A stretch of DNA of 64,000 bases, from NCBI RefSeq assembly GCF_030345705.1, contig NZ_JAUASW010000002.1:558001-622000 (forward strand), given 5' to 3'. The notes under the pieces are model-generated. The model saw only the letters and a program-made list of their open reading frames with translations, had not been told where the DNA came from and searched no databases. The stretch is from Pelomonas sp. SE-A7 (GTDB lineage Bacteria > Pseudomonadota > Gammaproteobacteria > Burkholderiales > Burkholderiaceae_C). The translations under genes and the position numbers were made by a program. Shown here piece after piece: positions 39,856-49,111 of this stretch; within the stretch, counting starts at the first letter, position 1, and the number at the start of each line of letters is the position of its first letter.

Positions 39856-42036
39856 TCACTTCACCACGGCTCGTTCCGTCACCACCTTGGGGGTGAGGAA
39901 GATCAGCAGTTCTGTCTTGCTCGAAATCCGCGACTTGTTCTTGAACAGGTTGCCAATGATCGGAATGTCTCCCAGCAGCGGCACCTTGCTTTCGTCGATT
40001 CGTTCGTCTTGCGTGAAGATGCCGCCGATCACGACCGTGCCGCCGTTCTCCACAAGCACCTGCGTCTGCACATGCTTGTTGTTGATGGCATAGCCCTGGG
40101 GCGTCAGCGTGCCCCGGCTGTCCTTGTTCACGTCGACGTTCATGATCACATTGCCTTCCGGCGTGATCTGCGGCGTGACCTCCAGCTTGAGCACGGCCTT
40201 CTTGAACGCGATCGACGTGGCACCGCTGGCCGTGGCCACCTGGTAGGGCAGTTCCTCGCCCTGCTCGATCAGGGCCTTCACCTGATCAGCCGTGATGACA
40301 CGCGGGCTGGACACGATCTTGCCCTTGCCGTCCGCCTCCAGGGCCGACAGCTCCAGGTTCAGGAAGCGGTTGGACGCCGCGCTGAACAGAGACAGCGCAA
40401 ACGAGACCGGGTTGGCGCCGCCGAAGGTATCGGACGAGACATTGGCCGGCAAATTGACGAACTGGCTGTTGGCATAGCTTTGCGCCACGCCTTGCCCGGT
40501 TTGCGCGCCCACGGCGTTGTAGTTGCCGCCGAGCGTCAGGTAGTTGTTGCCGGACAGGTTGTAGCCGGGGATGCCACCCTGGATGCCGCGCAAATCCTGG
40601 CTGCCCAGCTTGACACCCAGCGCACGACCGAACTTGTCGTCCGCCTCGACGATGCGGGCCTCGATCAGGACCTGGCGCACCGGGATGTCGATCTTGGCGA
40701 TCATGGCCTGGATCTCTTCCAGCTTGGACGGAATGTCGCTGACGAAGAGCTGATTGGTGCGCGTCTCGTAAATGACGCTGCCGCGGGGTGACAGGATGCG
40801 TGTCGTAGCGGCACCGCTGTTGCCACCACTGCCACTGGTGGATTGGCCCGTCAGCCCCTTGGCCACTTCCTCGGCCTTGGTGTAGTTCAGCTGGAAGGCC
40901 TGGGTACGCACCGGTTCGAGGTTTGCAATTTGAGCCTTGGCCTCGAGCTCCATCTTTTCCTTGGCCGCCAGTTCGTCCTTGGGAGCGATCAGCAGCACAT
41001 TGCCGGTCTTGCGCAGGCCCAGGTTCTTGGCCTGCATGATGATGTCCAGCGCCTGGTCCCAAGGCACGTCCTTGAGTCGCAGCGTGACGCTTCCGGTCAC
41101 GGTGTCACTGGTCACCACGTTGAAATTGGTGAAGTCGGCGATCACCTGAAGCAGGGCTCGCACTTCGATGTTCTGGAAGTTCAGCGACAGCTTGTCGCCA
41201 GCAAAGCCAGGGCCCTGCACCAGCTTGTTGGGATCGACCTTCTGAGGCCGCACTTCGAGGACGAACTGGTTGTCGGTCTGGTAGGCGCTGTGTTCCCAGG
41301 CCCCCTTGGGCTCGACCACCATGCGAACCCGGTCACCGACCTGGTTGGTCGAGATGGCTTGCACCGGCGTGCCGAAATCGGTGACGTCGAGGCGGCGACG
41401 CAGGGCCTCCGGCAGGGTCGAACGCAGGAACTCGACGACCAGGGACTGGCCTTGCTGCTGGATGTCCACGCCCACCTGGTTGCTGGGCAGGTTCACGATG
41501 ACTCGGCCCGTGCCATCCTGGCCGCGGCGGAAATCGATCTCACGCAGCGATTGCGGGCTGGCGTTGAGCGACTGCGCAAAGTGCACCGGCTCGCTGGTAC
41601 CGGAGGCGGTCACGGCCGTCGGCGTGCTGTTCTCCAGAAACAAAACCAGGGCATTGCCCTGGATCTCGGCGCGATAACCTGCCGGCTGACGGAGGTTCAG
41701 CACCAGCCGGGTCCGCTCACCGGCCTGCGCGACCGCAATGGTGCGCAGATTGCCCTGGTTGATCTCGATCAGCGATCGGCCCAGATCGTTGCTGACGCCC
41801 GCCAGGTCGATCGCGACCCGCGGCGGCGTCTGCACCGTGAAGCCGCGTGGCACCTCGGTCAATGGCTGCGCCAGTTCGATGCGAACGACCTCGGTCCCGG
41901 CTTGCTGGACGCTGTTGATCGACTTGATGCTGTTCTGTGCCCAGGCCTGGAGCGGCAGCAGCATGCAGGTAGTGAGCGTCAAGGCCCATGCGCGCCAACG
42001 ATTCATCCTGGAGATCTCCTGACTGATTGTTCTCAT
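39856..42036 (-). CDS. pilQ: Type IV pilus secretin PilQ
   Basis: PilQ forms the outer-membrane ring through which the pilus exits. The protein has a signal peptide (cleavage near AWA|Q), two N-terminal AMIN domains (about residues 40-260), the secretin/TonB short N domain (KLSLNFQNIEVRALLQVIAD) and N1 (LNYTKAEEVAKGL). The C-terminal secretin domain includes VLIEARIVEAD and VNVDKDSRG-like blocks and ends in SSKTELLIFLTPKVV. The start is either ATG 42036 (ATGA overlap with pilP) or ATG 42006. Both have a Shine-Dalgarno, and the second gives a tighter signal peptide. Confidence 0.96.
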   Translation of the reverse strand: MRTISQEISRMNRWRAWALTLTTCMLLPLQAWAQNSIKSINSVQQAGTEVVRIELAQPLTEVPRGFTVQTPPRVAIDLAGVSNDLGRSLIEINQGNLRTIAVAQAGERTRLVLNLRQPAGYRAEIQGNALVLFLENSTPTAVTASGTSEPVHFAQSLNASPQSLREIDFRRGQDGTGRVIVNLPSNQVGVDIQQQGQSLVVEFLRSTLPEALRRRLDVTDFGTPVQAISTNQVGDRVRMVVEPKGAWEHSAYQTDNQFVLEVRPQKVDPNKLVQGPGFAGDKLSLNFQNIEVRALLQVIADFTNFNVVTSDTVTGSVTLRLKDVPWDQALDIIMQAKNLGLRKTGNVLLIAPKDELAAKEKMELEAKAQIANLEPVRTQAFQLNYTKAEEVAKGLTGQSTSGSGGNSGAATTRILSPRGSVIYETRTNQLFVSDIPSKLEEIQAMIAKIDIPVRQVLIEARIVEADDKFGRALGVKLGSQDLRGIQGGIPGYNLSGNNYLTLGGNYNAVGAQTGQGVAQSYANSQFVNLPANVSSDTFGGANPVSFALSLFSAASNRFLNLELSALEADGKGKIVSSPRVITADQVKALIEQGEELPYQVATASGATSIAFKKAVLKLEVTPQITPEGNVIMNVDVNKDSRGTLTPQGYAINNKHVQTQVLVENGGTVVIGGIFTQDERIDESKVPLLGDIPIIGNLFKNKSRISSKTELLIFLTPKVVTERAVVK

Positions 42037-42578
42037 CGTCCCTTCTCCTGAAGCTGGAGGGTCGTGATGCGCTCCACCTGGTCGCCGGTCGCGTCCTGGA
42101 CGAGTTCCCGCAAGGTGATGGCCGTCTCGCTGATCTGTTTGACAAGGCCGAAGTTCTGGCCGAGGTAGTCACCCACCTTGACCTGGTACAGCAGGTTATC
42201 CACCTTCACCAGGGCGTAGCGGCGCTCCTGCCGTGTCAGGCTGCCGACCATGCTCATGCTGTCCAGCGGATAGGCTTCGAGCGGCTCGCGCCGGCGGTTC
42301 AGTTCGGCCGCCAGCAGCGAGTTCGGCTGGCTCGCTTCCTGTTTGACCGCCACGCTGAGTTTCTGTGTGCTGTAGGGGTCGACGCCACCCATGGCCTCAT
42401 AGGGCTGAGGCAGAAATTTCTTGGGCGGCACCAGCGGCGGAACACTGGCCTTGGCATTGCCGGCTTCGGTCTTCATCCAGGCTTGCAGCTCGTCCATATC
42501 GGCCGAACAGCCTGCCAGGCTCAGCCCGAGCAGCAGCGGTGCCAGCCAACGCGGTCTTGCTTGTTGCATCGTCGTCAT
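42033..42578 (-). CDS. pilP: Type IV pilus lipoprotein PilP
   Basis: This 181-residue inner-membrane lipoprotein connects PilN/PilO to the secretin PilQ. The lipobox is LSLAGC, followed by a long disordered linker. The compact C-terminal beta domain has RYALVKVDNLLYQVKVGDYLG and NFGLVKQISETAITLREL. The ATG at 42578 has GAGG six bases upstream and is preferred over the GTG that overlaps pilO. It ends within the pilQ start (ATGA). Confidence 0.94.
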   Translation of the reverse strand: MTTMQQARPRWLAPLLLGLSLAGCSADMDELQAWMKTEAGNAKASVPPLVPPKKFLPQPYEAMGGVDPYSTQKLSVAVKQEASQPNSLLAAELNRRREPLEAYPLDSMSMVGSLTRQERRYALVKVDNLLYQVKVGDYLGQNFGLVKQISETAITLRELVQDATGDQVERITTLQLQEKGR

Positions 42579-42586
42579 CGCCGACC

Positions 42587-43273
42587 TCACTTCTTCGCCG
42601 CCTTGGCCGCGGCACGCTTCTGCTCAGCCACCTCGGCGGCATCCAGATAGCGGTAGGTCCGCGCCGTCGCTTCCATGCTCAGATTGCCGCTCTGCTGATC
42701 CTTGGTCGGCGCAGGCACGACCACCGCCAGGTTGTGAAGGGTCACGATGCGCGACAGGTTGGCGACGTCGGCCGCGAACGAACCTATGTCGTGATAGCGG
42801 CCCGAGACGCGCAGGCTGATCGGCTTTTCGGCGTAGTAGTCCTTCATGACTTCCTGACCAGGCCTGAACAGCTCGAACTGCAGGCCGCGCCCCAGGCCGG
42901 CCTGGTTGATGTCGGACAGCAGGGCGTCCATCTCGGCCTTGTTCGGCAGTTGCTTCTCGAGCTGCAGCACGTATTCCTCGACCTGGCTCTTCTGCTTGCG
43001 CAGCTCGGGCAGGTTCACTGCCTGTTTCAGTTTGGCCAGATATTGATCGCGCAACTTGGGTTCTTCGTCCTTGGCCGCATCGAGCCCGGTCTGCGCATCG
43101 GACAGCGCGAGCATCCAGCCTGCAACGCAGACCAGCGCGACGACGGTGATGAAGGCCGCCAGCTTGGGCAGCACCGGCCATTGACCCGGTTCGTTCGGAT
43201 TGAGGCCGCGGAACTGCTCCGCGACACCTTCGAACCAGGCATTGACGTCAATATTGATGTTCTTGCTTGCCAT
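42587..43273 (-). CDS. pilO: Type IV pilus alignment protein PilO
   Basis: This 228-residue inner-membrane protein forms heterodimers with PilN in the alignment complex. It has one transmembrane helix (about residues 40-62, ITVVALVCVAGWMLAL), a coiled coil (about 70-110) and a ferredoxin-like C-terminal domain with GRYHDIGSFAADVANLSRIVT. The Lys/Ala-rich tail is usual. The ATG at 43273 gives MASKNINIDVNAW. It starts four bases after pilN. Confidence 0.94.
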   Translation of the reverse strand: MASKNINIDVNAWFEGVAEQFRGLNPNEPGQWPVLPKLAAFITVVALVCVAGWMLALSDAQTGLDAAKDEEPKLRDQYLAKLKQAVNLPELRKQKSQVEEYVLQLEKQLPNKAEMDALLSDINQAGLGRGLQFELFRPGQEVMKDYYAEKPISLRVSGRYHDIGSFAADVANLSRIVTLHNLAVVVPAPTKDQQSGNLSMEATARTYRYLDAAEVAEQKRAAAKAAKK

Positions 43274-43277
43274 GTGC

Positions 43278-43886
43278 TCAGGCCTTGTTCGGCGCGCCCT
43301 TCTTGGCGCCAGCATCAGGCTCGACCTGCGGCGTCTTGATCGACACCTTCATCGAGAACTCGAACAGTCGTCGCTGGTCCCGCGAGGTCGTGGTCAGATT
43401 GGCTTGCTTGATCTCGACCAGGTCGGCCTTCTCCAGCCACTCCGACCCGCTGCCGGCATTGCGCAGGAACTCGGAAACACGTTCCTGCGTCTGGGCGATA
43501 CCGACCACGGTCACCACCTTCTCGGCCTGCTTGATGCTGATGAGGTAGATGCCTTCGGGCGTGAACCGGGCTAGCTCATTCAGCAGATGGACCGGCGTGT
43601 TGCGATCGGTCTGCAAGCCTTCGACCGCCTTTTGCCGGGCCTGCAGAGCCTCGATTTCGGCCTTGAGGTTGGCAATGTCCTTGATCTGCAGGTCCAGCCG
43701 CGCGATCTCGGCGCTGAGGTAGCTGTTGCGGCGTTGCTGCTCGCTCGTCATGTGCTGCAGCAGCAGGTAGACGAAGCCGACGATCAGCAGGCCGAGCACG
43801 GCGGAAACGCCAATGCCCGCAAAGAAGGCTTGCTTGCGGCGCTTGCGCTTTTCTTCGCGATACGGGAGCAGGTTGATCAGGATCAC
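43278..43886 (-). CDS. pilN: Type IV pilus alignment protein PilN
   Basis: This 202-residue protein begins MILINLLPYREEKRKRRK, the INLLPYR motif that inserts into a cleft of PilM. A transmembrane helix (about 22-44), a coiled coil and a Fimbrial-assembly (PilN) domain with GIYLISIKQAEKVVTVVGIA follow. The GTG start overlaps the pilM stop (GTGA). Confidence 0.95.
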   Translation of the reverse strand: MILINLLPYREEKRKRRKQAFFAGIGVSAVLGLLIVGFVYLLLQHMTSEQQRRNSYLSAEIARLDLQIKDIANLKAEIEALQARQKAVEGLQTDRNTPVHLLNELARFTPEGIYLISIKQAEKVVTVVGIAQTQERVSEFLRNAGSGSEWLEKADLVEIKQANLTTTSRDQRRLFEFSMKVSIKTPQVEPDAGAKKGAPNKA

Positions 43887-44962
43887 GAGTAGAACCTCCG
43901 CATCGCCAGACCGCAGGCGGTCAGGTAGGACGGGGCCTCGCGGCGCAGCTTGGGCTCACGCACCGCCGAACCCATGCCCATGTTCTCGAACGGGTTCACG
44001 ATCATGCAGGCGAATCCGGTCAGCTCGGTCACCCGTTCCTTCAGCCCCGGCACGGTGGCCGTGCCGCCGGCCAGCATCACGTAGTGAACCTTGTGGTGTG
44101 GCGTGCTGGTGAAGAAGTACTGCAGGGCACGTCCGATTTCCTGCGACAGACTATCGACGAAGGGGTTCAGGACCGCAACCTCGTAGTCTTCCGGCAGGTC
44201 GTTGGCCAGCTTTTTGGCCTCAGCCTCCTCGAAGGAGAAACCGTACTGGCGCGAGATCAGCTGGGTCAGTTGCGAACCGCCAAAGGCCTGGTCGCGGTCG
44301 TAGAGCATCTCGTCATCGCGCAGCACCTTGAGGCTGGTGGTGTCGGCGCCGATCTCGAACAGTGCCACCAACGCGTCCTTGCCTTGATTCGGCAGGGCAT
44401 CGATCAGACGCCCCATCGCCATCCGCGAGGCATGCGATTCGATGTCAAGAACCACGGGGCGCAAACCGGCTGCTTCAGCAAGACCCTGGCGGTCTTGCAC
44501 CCGGTCCTTGCGGGACGCGGCGATCAGCACCTCGACGTCGCCGACCGAGGTCGGGCTGGGTCCGATCACGCAGAAGTCCAGGCTGACTTCGTCCAGTGAA
44601 AAGGGGATGTACTGGTTGGCCTCGGCCTCGACCTGGATCTCCATCTCCTCGTCGCGCAGACCGGCGGGGAGCATGATCTTCTTGGTGATCACCGCAGACT
44701 GCGGCATGGCGAGGACGGCATCCCGGGTGCGAGTGCCGCTGCGGGCAACCACCCGTCGCACGGCATCGGCCACCTCGTCGAATTTCTCGATTTGGCCGTC
44801 GGCAATCCAGCCTTTTTCGAACGGCTCGGATGCAAAACGCTCCAGCACCATCTCGCCGCTGGCGTTCTGGCTCAACTCCACCAGCTTGACGCTGGACGAG
44901 CTGATATCCAGGCCGATCATGGGCGGGTGCTTGCGCCCCAGCAGTACGTCTAGTATTCCCAT
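43883..44962 (-). CDS. pilM: Type IV pilus assembly protein PilM
   Basis: This 359-residue actin-like cytoplasmic protein binds ATP and the N-terminal tail of PilN, linking the motor to the alignment complex. MIGLDISSSSVKLVEL is the phosphate-binding start of the FtsA/actin fold, and YVMLAGGTATVPGL is the adenosine-site motif. The ATG at 44962 is chosen to give MGILDVLLGRK. It heads pilMNOPQ, is divergent from mrcA, and has a putative promoter at 45002-45030. Confidence 0.95.
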   Translation of the reverse strand: MGILDVLLGRKHPPMIGLDISSSSVKLVELSQNASGEMVLERFASEPFEKGWIADGQIEKFDEVADAVRRVVARSGTRTRDAVLAMPQSAVITKKIMLPAGLRDEEMEIQVEAEANQYIPFSLDEVSLDFCVIGPSPTSVGDVEVLIAASRKDRVQDRQGLAEAAGLRPVVLDIESHASRMAMGRLIDALPNQGKDALVALFEIGADTTSLKVLRDDEMLYDRDQAFGGSQLTQLISRQYGFSFEEAEAKKLANDLPEDYEVAVLNPFVDSLSQEIGRALQYFFTSTPHHKVHYVMLAGGTATVPGLKERVTELTGFACMIVNPFENMGMGSAVREPKLRREAPSYLTACGLAMRRFYS

Positions 44963-44996
44963 GACGCGTATCCCCAAACGCGCAAACCTGCGCCGG

Positions 44997-45010
44997 ACTT
45001 ATTAATAAGT
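44997..45010. repeat. 14-bp perfect palindrome upstream of pilM
   Basis: ACTTATT-AATAAGT is a perfect AT-rich palindrome in a G+C-rich genome. It overlaps the -10 region of the putative pilM promoter. It could be an operator or merely the melting region of the promoter. No matching regulator gene is in the window. Confidence 0.5.
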
Positions 45011-45030
45011 TACTTGAATGCTAGCAGCAA
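45002..45030 (-). promoter_or_regulatory. Putative sigma-70 promoter of pilMNOPQ
   Basis: On the minus strand TTGCTG (45025-45030) and TATTAA (45002-45007) are separated by 17 bp. The expected start is near 44995, leaving about 33 bases before pilM. Each box matches consensus at four positions. Confidence 0.4.
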
Positions 45031-45193
45031 AGCCTATGACGCTTCAAAGAAATCCGGTCACAGCAAGTAACGCCGCGTTGCTAAACATACACGCGGGCTC
45101 GTTCAATAAAGGGACAAAAACCACCGCCCGGCGGACCTTGTCAAGACCTGACGTGACGCATCTCACGAACAGAATCGCGGGGGCACCCCTTCC

Positions 45194-45199
45194 TATAAT
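45194..45199 (+). promoter_or_regulatory. Putative -10 box of mrcA
   Basis: A perfect TATAAT lies 24 bp upstream of the mrcA ATG. The start would be near 45206, giving a leader of under 20 bases. No clear -35 box stands 16-18 bp before it. Confidence 0.4.
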
Positions 45200-45222
45200 C
45201 GCCCGACTCAAAACGGAGCCCC

Positions 45223-47580
45223 ATGAGCGAAGCCAAGTCCAGTGACACGCCGTCCCCCCCTCAGCTGCACTGGGCCGCAAGAACCGGGCTTTGGTTTCTC
45301 GGACTGGGGGCCGCCGCCAGTTTTGCCGGGGCGTTGGTGCTGGGCATGGTGCTGGCGCTGGCCTATCCCAACCTGCCGGATATCTCCGGCCTGACCGATT
45401 ACCGGCCCAAGCTGCCGTTGCGCGTGCTGTCGGCCGAAGGGGTGTTGCTGGCGGAATTCGGGGAAGAGCGCCGCAACTATCTGCCAATCGCCCAGATTCC
45501 CAAGGTGATGCAAGAGGCGGTGCTGGCGATCGAGGATGCCCGCTTCTACCAGCATGGTGGCGTCGACTATTTGGGTGTCATCCGCGCCGGCCTGGCCAAT
45601 GTGGGCGAAGCCCGCAGCCAGGGCGCCTCGACGATCACGATGCAGGTTGCCCGCAATTTCTACCTGTCCACCGAGAAAACCCTGACACGCAAGATCTACG
45701 AGATTCTGCTGGCGCTCAAGATCGAGAGCGCGCTGAGCAAGGAGCAGATTCTCGAGATTTACATGAATCAGATTTTCCTGGGCCACCGCGCCTATGGCTT
45801 TGCGGCGGCCAGCGAGGTCTATTTCGGCAAGCCGCTGAAGCAGGTGACGATCGCCGAGGCGGCGATGCTGGCCGGCCTGCCCAAGGCCCCGTCGGCCTAC
45901 AACCCGATCAACAACCCGCGCCGGGCCAAGGTACGCCAGCAATACATCATCGACCGCATGCTGGACAACGGCTACATCACGGCCGAGCAGCACGCCACTG
46001 CCAAGGCCCAGGTGCTGCGCTACCGCCAGCTCAGCGAATCGCCGTCGCAGGCTCAATATGTGGCGGAAGCGGCCCGCCAGCTGATTCACAGCCAGTATGG
46101 CGACGAGACCTATTCGCGCGGCCTCAACGTTTATCTGACGCTGCGCGCCGATGAGCAGAGCGTGGCCTACAAGGCATTGCGCCGCGGCATCATGGATTTC
46201 GAGCGCCGCCAGGTCTATCGCGGGCCCGAAGCCTATGTGGACCTGCCAGCCGAGCAGAAGGAACTGGATGCCCGCATCGCCGACGCGCTGTCCGACCATC
46301 CGGACAACGACGAACTGCAGGCTGCCGTGGTGCTGGAGGCCGATCCCAAGAAGGTCGTCGCCTCCCTGCTGAATGGTGAGGCCATCACCATCGTCGGCGA
46401 AGGCCTGCGACCCGCCACCTCCGGCCTGTCCGAGAAAGGCAACCCCAAGACCCGCATCCGCCGCGGCGCGGTGATCCGCGTCATCAAGTCGGTCGGCAAG
46501 GCCGGCAAGGATGAATGGACCATCACCCAGCTGCCCGAAGTCGAGGGCGCATTCATTGCCATGGACCCGCGCAACGGCCAGGTCCGCGCCATGGTCGGCG
46601 GCTTCGACTTCAACAAGAACAAATTCAACCACGTCACCCAGGCCTGGCGCCAGCCGGGCTCCAGCTTCAAGCCCTTCATCTACTCGGCGGCGCTGGAAAA
46701 AGGCTTCACGCCCAGCACCGTGGTCAATGACGCGCCGCTGTTCTTCGATGCCACCACGACCGGCAGTCAGCCCTGGGAACCGAAGAACTACGACGGCACG
46801 TTCGACGGCCCGCTGCCTTTGCGCAGGGCGCTGGCCAAGTCGAAGAACATGGTGTCGATCCGCGTCCTGCAGTCCATAGGCGTCCATTACGCACAGGACT
46901 GGATCACGCGCTTCGGTTTCGAGGCCGACAAGCATCCGGCCTACCTGACCATGGCCCTGGGCGCCGGCTCGGTCACGCCGATGCAGATGGCACAGGGCTA
47001 CGCAGTTTTCGCCAATGGGGGCCACAGCATCACCCCACAGCTGATCAGCAAGCTGACCGACAACAAGGGCAAGCTGCTCTACCAGGCGCCGGAGCCGGTG
47101 GTCGATGAAAGCAAGCGCGTGATCGACGCCCGCAACGCCTTCATGATGACCAGCCTGCTGCAGGAAGTGACCCGCAGCGGCACAGCCGCCAAGGCGCAAG
47201 CGGCACTCAAGCGCCCCGACATCTACGGCAAGACCGGCACGACCAACGATTCGATGGACGCCTGGTTCGCCGGCTACCAGGAAGAAGTGGTGGCCGTGGT
47301 CTGGATAGGCTATGACCAGCCGCGCAAGCTGGGTGACCGCGAAACCGGCGGCGGCCTGGCCCTGCCGGTGTGGATCGAGTACATGGGCTTCGCGCTGCGC
47401 AACACCGCGGTGTCAGAAGCGGCGGCGCCCGAAGGCGTGGTGCAGCTCAACGGAGAGTGGTACTACGACGAATACACCGGCCATACCGGCGTCAAGGCCC
47501 TGGCCAACGATGAGGCCAAGGCACCTCAACCGGTGAGCGAAGCCGAGAAGAAGAGCATCCTGGATCTGTTCAAGCGTTGA
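45223..47580 (+). CDS. mrcA: Penicillin-binding protein 1A
   Basis: This 785-residue bifunctional class A PBP polymerises and cross-links peptidoglycan. It has a transmembrane anchor (residues 22-46). The glycosyltransferase domain carries the catalytic Glu104 (AIEDARFYQHGG) and QGASTITMQVARN. An OB-like insertion is typical of PBP1A. The transpeptidase domain has SSFK with Ser480, SKN (KSKNMVS) and KTGTT near residue 670. The length is slightly below E. coli PBP1a (850). The gene diverges from pilM, as mrcA does in many proteobacteria. Confidence 0.96.
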   Translation: MSEAKSSDTPSPPQLHWAARTGLWFLGLGAAASFAGALVLGMVLALAYPNLPDISGLTDYRPKLPLRVLSAEGVLLAEFGEERRNYLPIAQIPKVMQEAVLAIEDARFYQHGGVDYLGVIRAGLANVGEARSQGASTITMQVARNFYLSTEKTLTRKIYEILLALKIESALSKEQILEIYMNQIFLGHRAYGFAAASEVYFGKPLKQVTIAEAAMLAGLPKAPSAYNPINNPRRAKVRQQYIIDRMLDNGYITAEQHATAKAQVLRYRQLSESPSQAQYVAEAARQLIHSQYGDETYSRGLNVYLTLRADEQSVAYKALRRGIMDFERRQVYRGPEAYVDLPAEQKELDARIADALSDHPDNDELQAAVVLEADPKKVVASLLNGEAITIVGEGLRPATSGLSEKGNPKTRIRRGAVIRVIKSVGKAGKDEWTITQLPEVEGAFIAMDPRNGQVRAMVGGFDFNKNKFNHVTQAWRQPGSSFKPFIYSAALEKGFTPSTVVNDAPLFFDATTTGSQPWEPKNYDGTFDGPLPLRRALAKSKNMVSIRVLQSIGVHYAQDWITRFGFEADKHPAYLTMALGAGSVTPMQMAQGYAVFANGGHSITPQLISKLTDNKGKLLYQAPEPVVDESKRVIDARNAFMMTSLLQEVTRSGTAAKAQAALKRPDIYGKTGTTNDSMDAWFAGYQEEVVAVVWIGYDQPRKLGDRETGGGLALPVWIEYMGFALRNTAVSEAAAPEGVVQLNGEWYYDEYTGHTGVKALANDEAKAPQPVSEAEKKSILDLFKR

Positions 47581-47926
47581 CGAAGCTCAGCGCTTGGCCA
47601 GCCTGGGCGCTGGCCTGCTCGGACAGCACGACATGGAACTCGCGGCCCTCGCGCTCTATCCACTGCCCGTCCACGTAGCGGAAATGGAAGCCGCCGCCGC
47701 GCGCCGCCAGCCAAACCTCCTGCAAGGGCGGCTGGGTGTTCAGCACGATCTTGCTGCCGCCCGGCAGGCTCAGCTCCAGCAGGCCGCCGGTCCTGTGGCT
47801 GTCGATGTCGATCACGTCCTCGTCCAGCCAGGCGTCTACTGTGGCCTCGACCCGGTCCAGCAGCGCCCGCGTCCTGGTCTGGTAATCGATATCGCTGAGG
47901 GGCGTGGCAACAAGAGAGGCGGTCAT
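47570..47926 (-). CDS. cyaY: Frataxin-like iron-binding protein CyaY
   Basis: This 118-residue frataxin homologue binds iron and modulates Fe-S cluster assembly. The acidic first helix DYQTRTRALLDRVEATVDAWLDED and the sheet motifs GGLLELSLPGGSKIVLNTQPP and EVWLAARGGGFHFRY are diagnostic. The ATG at 47926 gives the normal length, and the open frame upstream is not needed. Its 3' end overlaps mrcA by 11 bp (convergent). Its start is two bases from that of the divergent lipoprotein gene. Confidence 0.94.
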   Translation of the reverse strand: MTASLVATPLSDIDYQTRTRALLDRVEATVDAWLDEDVIDIDSHRTGGLLELSLPGGSKIVLNTQPPLQEVWLAARGGGFHFRYVDGQWIEREGREFHVVLSEQASAQAGQALSFVNA

Positions 47927-48119
47927 GGCCGATAAACTTCCTCGAATGGAGCTGAACAAAGAACTGAACGGAAGTGTAGGTCTTGGCCGCTTGGGCCTGG
48001 GCTTGACCCTGTTGCTGGTGCTGGCGGCCTGCGGCCAGAAGGGACCTCTGGTCCTGTCCGACGACAAGCCGGCCAAGCCAGGCTCCGCGGCGTCGGCACC
48101 GCAGCAGCTAGCGCGCTAG
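47925..48119 (+). CDS. lptM: LptM-like small lipoprotein
   Basis: This small lipoprotein of 64 residues has a hydrophobic signal ending LVLAAC followed by GQKGPLVLSDD. The CGQKGPL(Y/V)LP pattern is the hallmark of the LptM (YifL) family, which assists assembly of the LptDE lipopolysaccharide translocon. The start at 47925 has GAGAGG five bases upstream. ATG at 47946 would give 57 residues. It is placed beside cyaY, the same neighbour as in enterobacteria. Its TAG stop shares a CTAG with the stop of the convergent transporter gene. Confidence 0.85.
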   Translation: MADKLPRMELNKELNGSVGLGRLGLGLTLLLVLAACGQKGPLVLSDDKPAKPGSAASAPQQLAR

Positions 48120-49111
48120 ATCCGACCTTCCTCGACCGCGTGGCAGGCCACGCGAATCCCCTTGAGTTCCTGCATGGCCGGCCGCTCGGCCTGGCAGCGT
48201 GCGTTGGCATGCGGGCAGCGCGGATGGAAGCTGCAACCGCTGGGCGGATTCAAGGGATTGGGCACTTCGCCCTGCACCGGCGTGCGGCTGCGGCCTGACA
48301 TCGCAATGTCGGGAATCGCGTCCAGCAGCATGCGCGTGTATGGGTGCCGGGGTTGCGCGAACAACTCGGCCTTGTCCGCCAATTCCACCAGGCGGCCCAG
48401 GTACATCACGCCGACCTGGTCGGCCACGTGACGCACCACCGCCAGGTTGTGCGAGATGAACAGATAGGTCAGGCCCTGGCTGCGCTGCAGGTCCTTCATG
48501 ATGTTGAGGACCTGGGCCTGCACCGAAACGTCCAGCGCCGAGGTGGGCTCGTCGCAGACCAGGAACTCGGGCTGCGTGGCCAACGCACGGGCAATCGAGA
48601 TCCGCTGGCGCTGGCCGCCCGAGAACTGGTGCGGGAATTTCTGCCGGTCGGCCGCCGACAGGCCGACCATGCGCAGCAGTTCGTCCACCCGGTCCTGCAA
48701 GACCTGTCCCTTGCGCATGAGGCCATGTTCCAGCAAGGGTTCGGCCACGATCTGCTGAACCTGCCAGCGCGGATTCAGCGAGGCATAGGGATCCTGGAAG
48801 ATCATCTGCATGCGCCGACGCAAGGCCGGCGCGGCCTTGGAGCCCAGCGTGGCACCAAGGTCCAGACCATCGAAGCTCAATGAGCCCCGGCTCGGCTGAT
48901 ACAGGCCGACCAGGAGGCGAGCCACCGTGCTCTTGCCGCAACCCGATTCGCCAACCAGGGCCAGGGTGTGGCCCTTCTCGATGCTGAAGGACAGGCCATC
49001 GACCGCATGAACGAACTGCCGCGGCTTGCGCTCGACCACGCGGTTCAACCAGGGCGCCGAGACCTCGAAGGTCTTGGCCAGATCCACTACTTCGATCAAT
49101 GGGCGGCTCAT
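48116..49111 (-). CDS. Peptide/nickel-type ABC transporter ATP-binding protein (DppF/OppF-like)
   Basis: This 331-residue ATPase has Walker A GESGCGKST, the signature FSGGQRQRISIARAL and Walker B FLVCDEPTSALD. The C-terminal oligopeptide-transporter domain ends with a Cys cluster (CSFHPRCPHANARC). It pairs with the adjacent DppD-like ATPase. The ATG overlaps that gene's stop (ATGA). The substrate cannot be told: dipeptides, oligopeptides, nickel, glutathione or opines are all carried by this family. It is the last gene of dppBCDF. Confidence 0.9.
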   Translation of the reverse strand: MSRPLIEVVDLAKTFEVSAPWLNRVVERKPRQFVHAVDGLSFSIEKGHTLALVGESGCGKSTVARLLVGLYQPSRGSLSFDGLDLGATLGSKAAPALRRRMQMIFQDPYASLNPRWQVQQIVAEPLLEHGLMRKGQVLQDRVDELLRMVGLSAADRQKFPHQFSGGQRQRISIARALATQPEFLVCDEPTSALDVSVQAQVLNIMKDLQRSQGLTYLFISHNLAVVRHVADQVGVMYLGRLVELADKAELFAQPRHPYTRMLLDAIPDIAMSGRSRTPVQGEVPNPLNPPSGCSFHPRCPHANARCQAERPAMQELKGIRVACHAVEEGRI

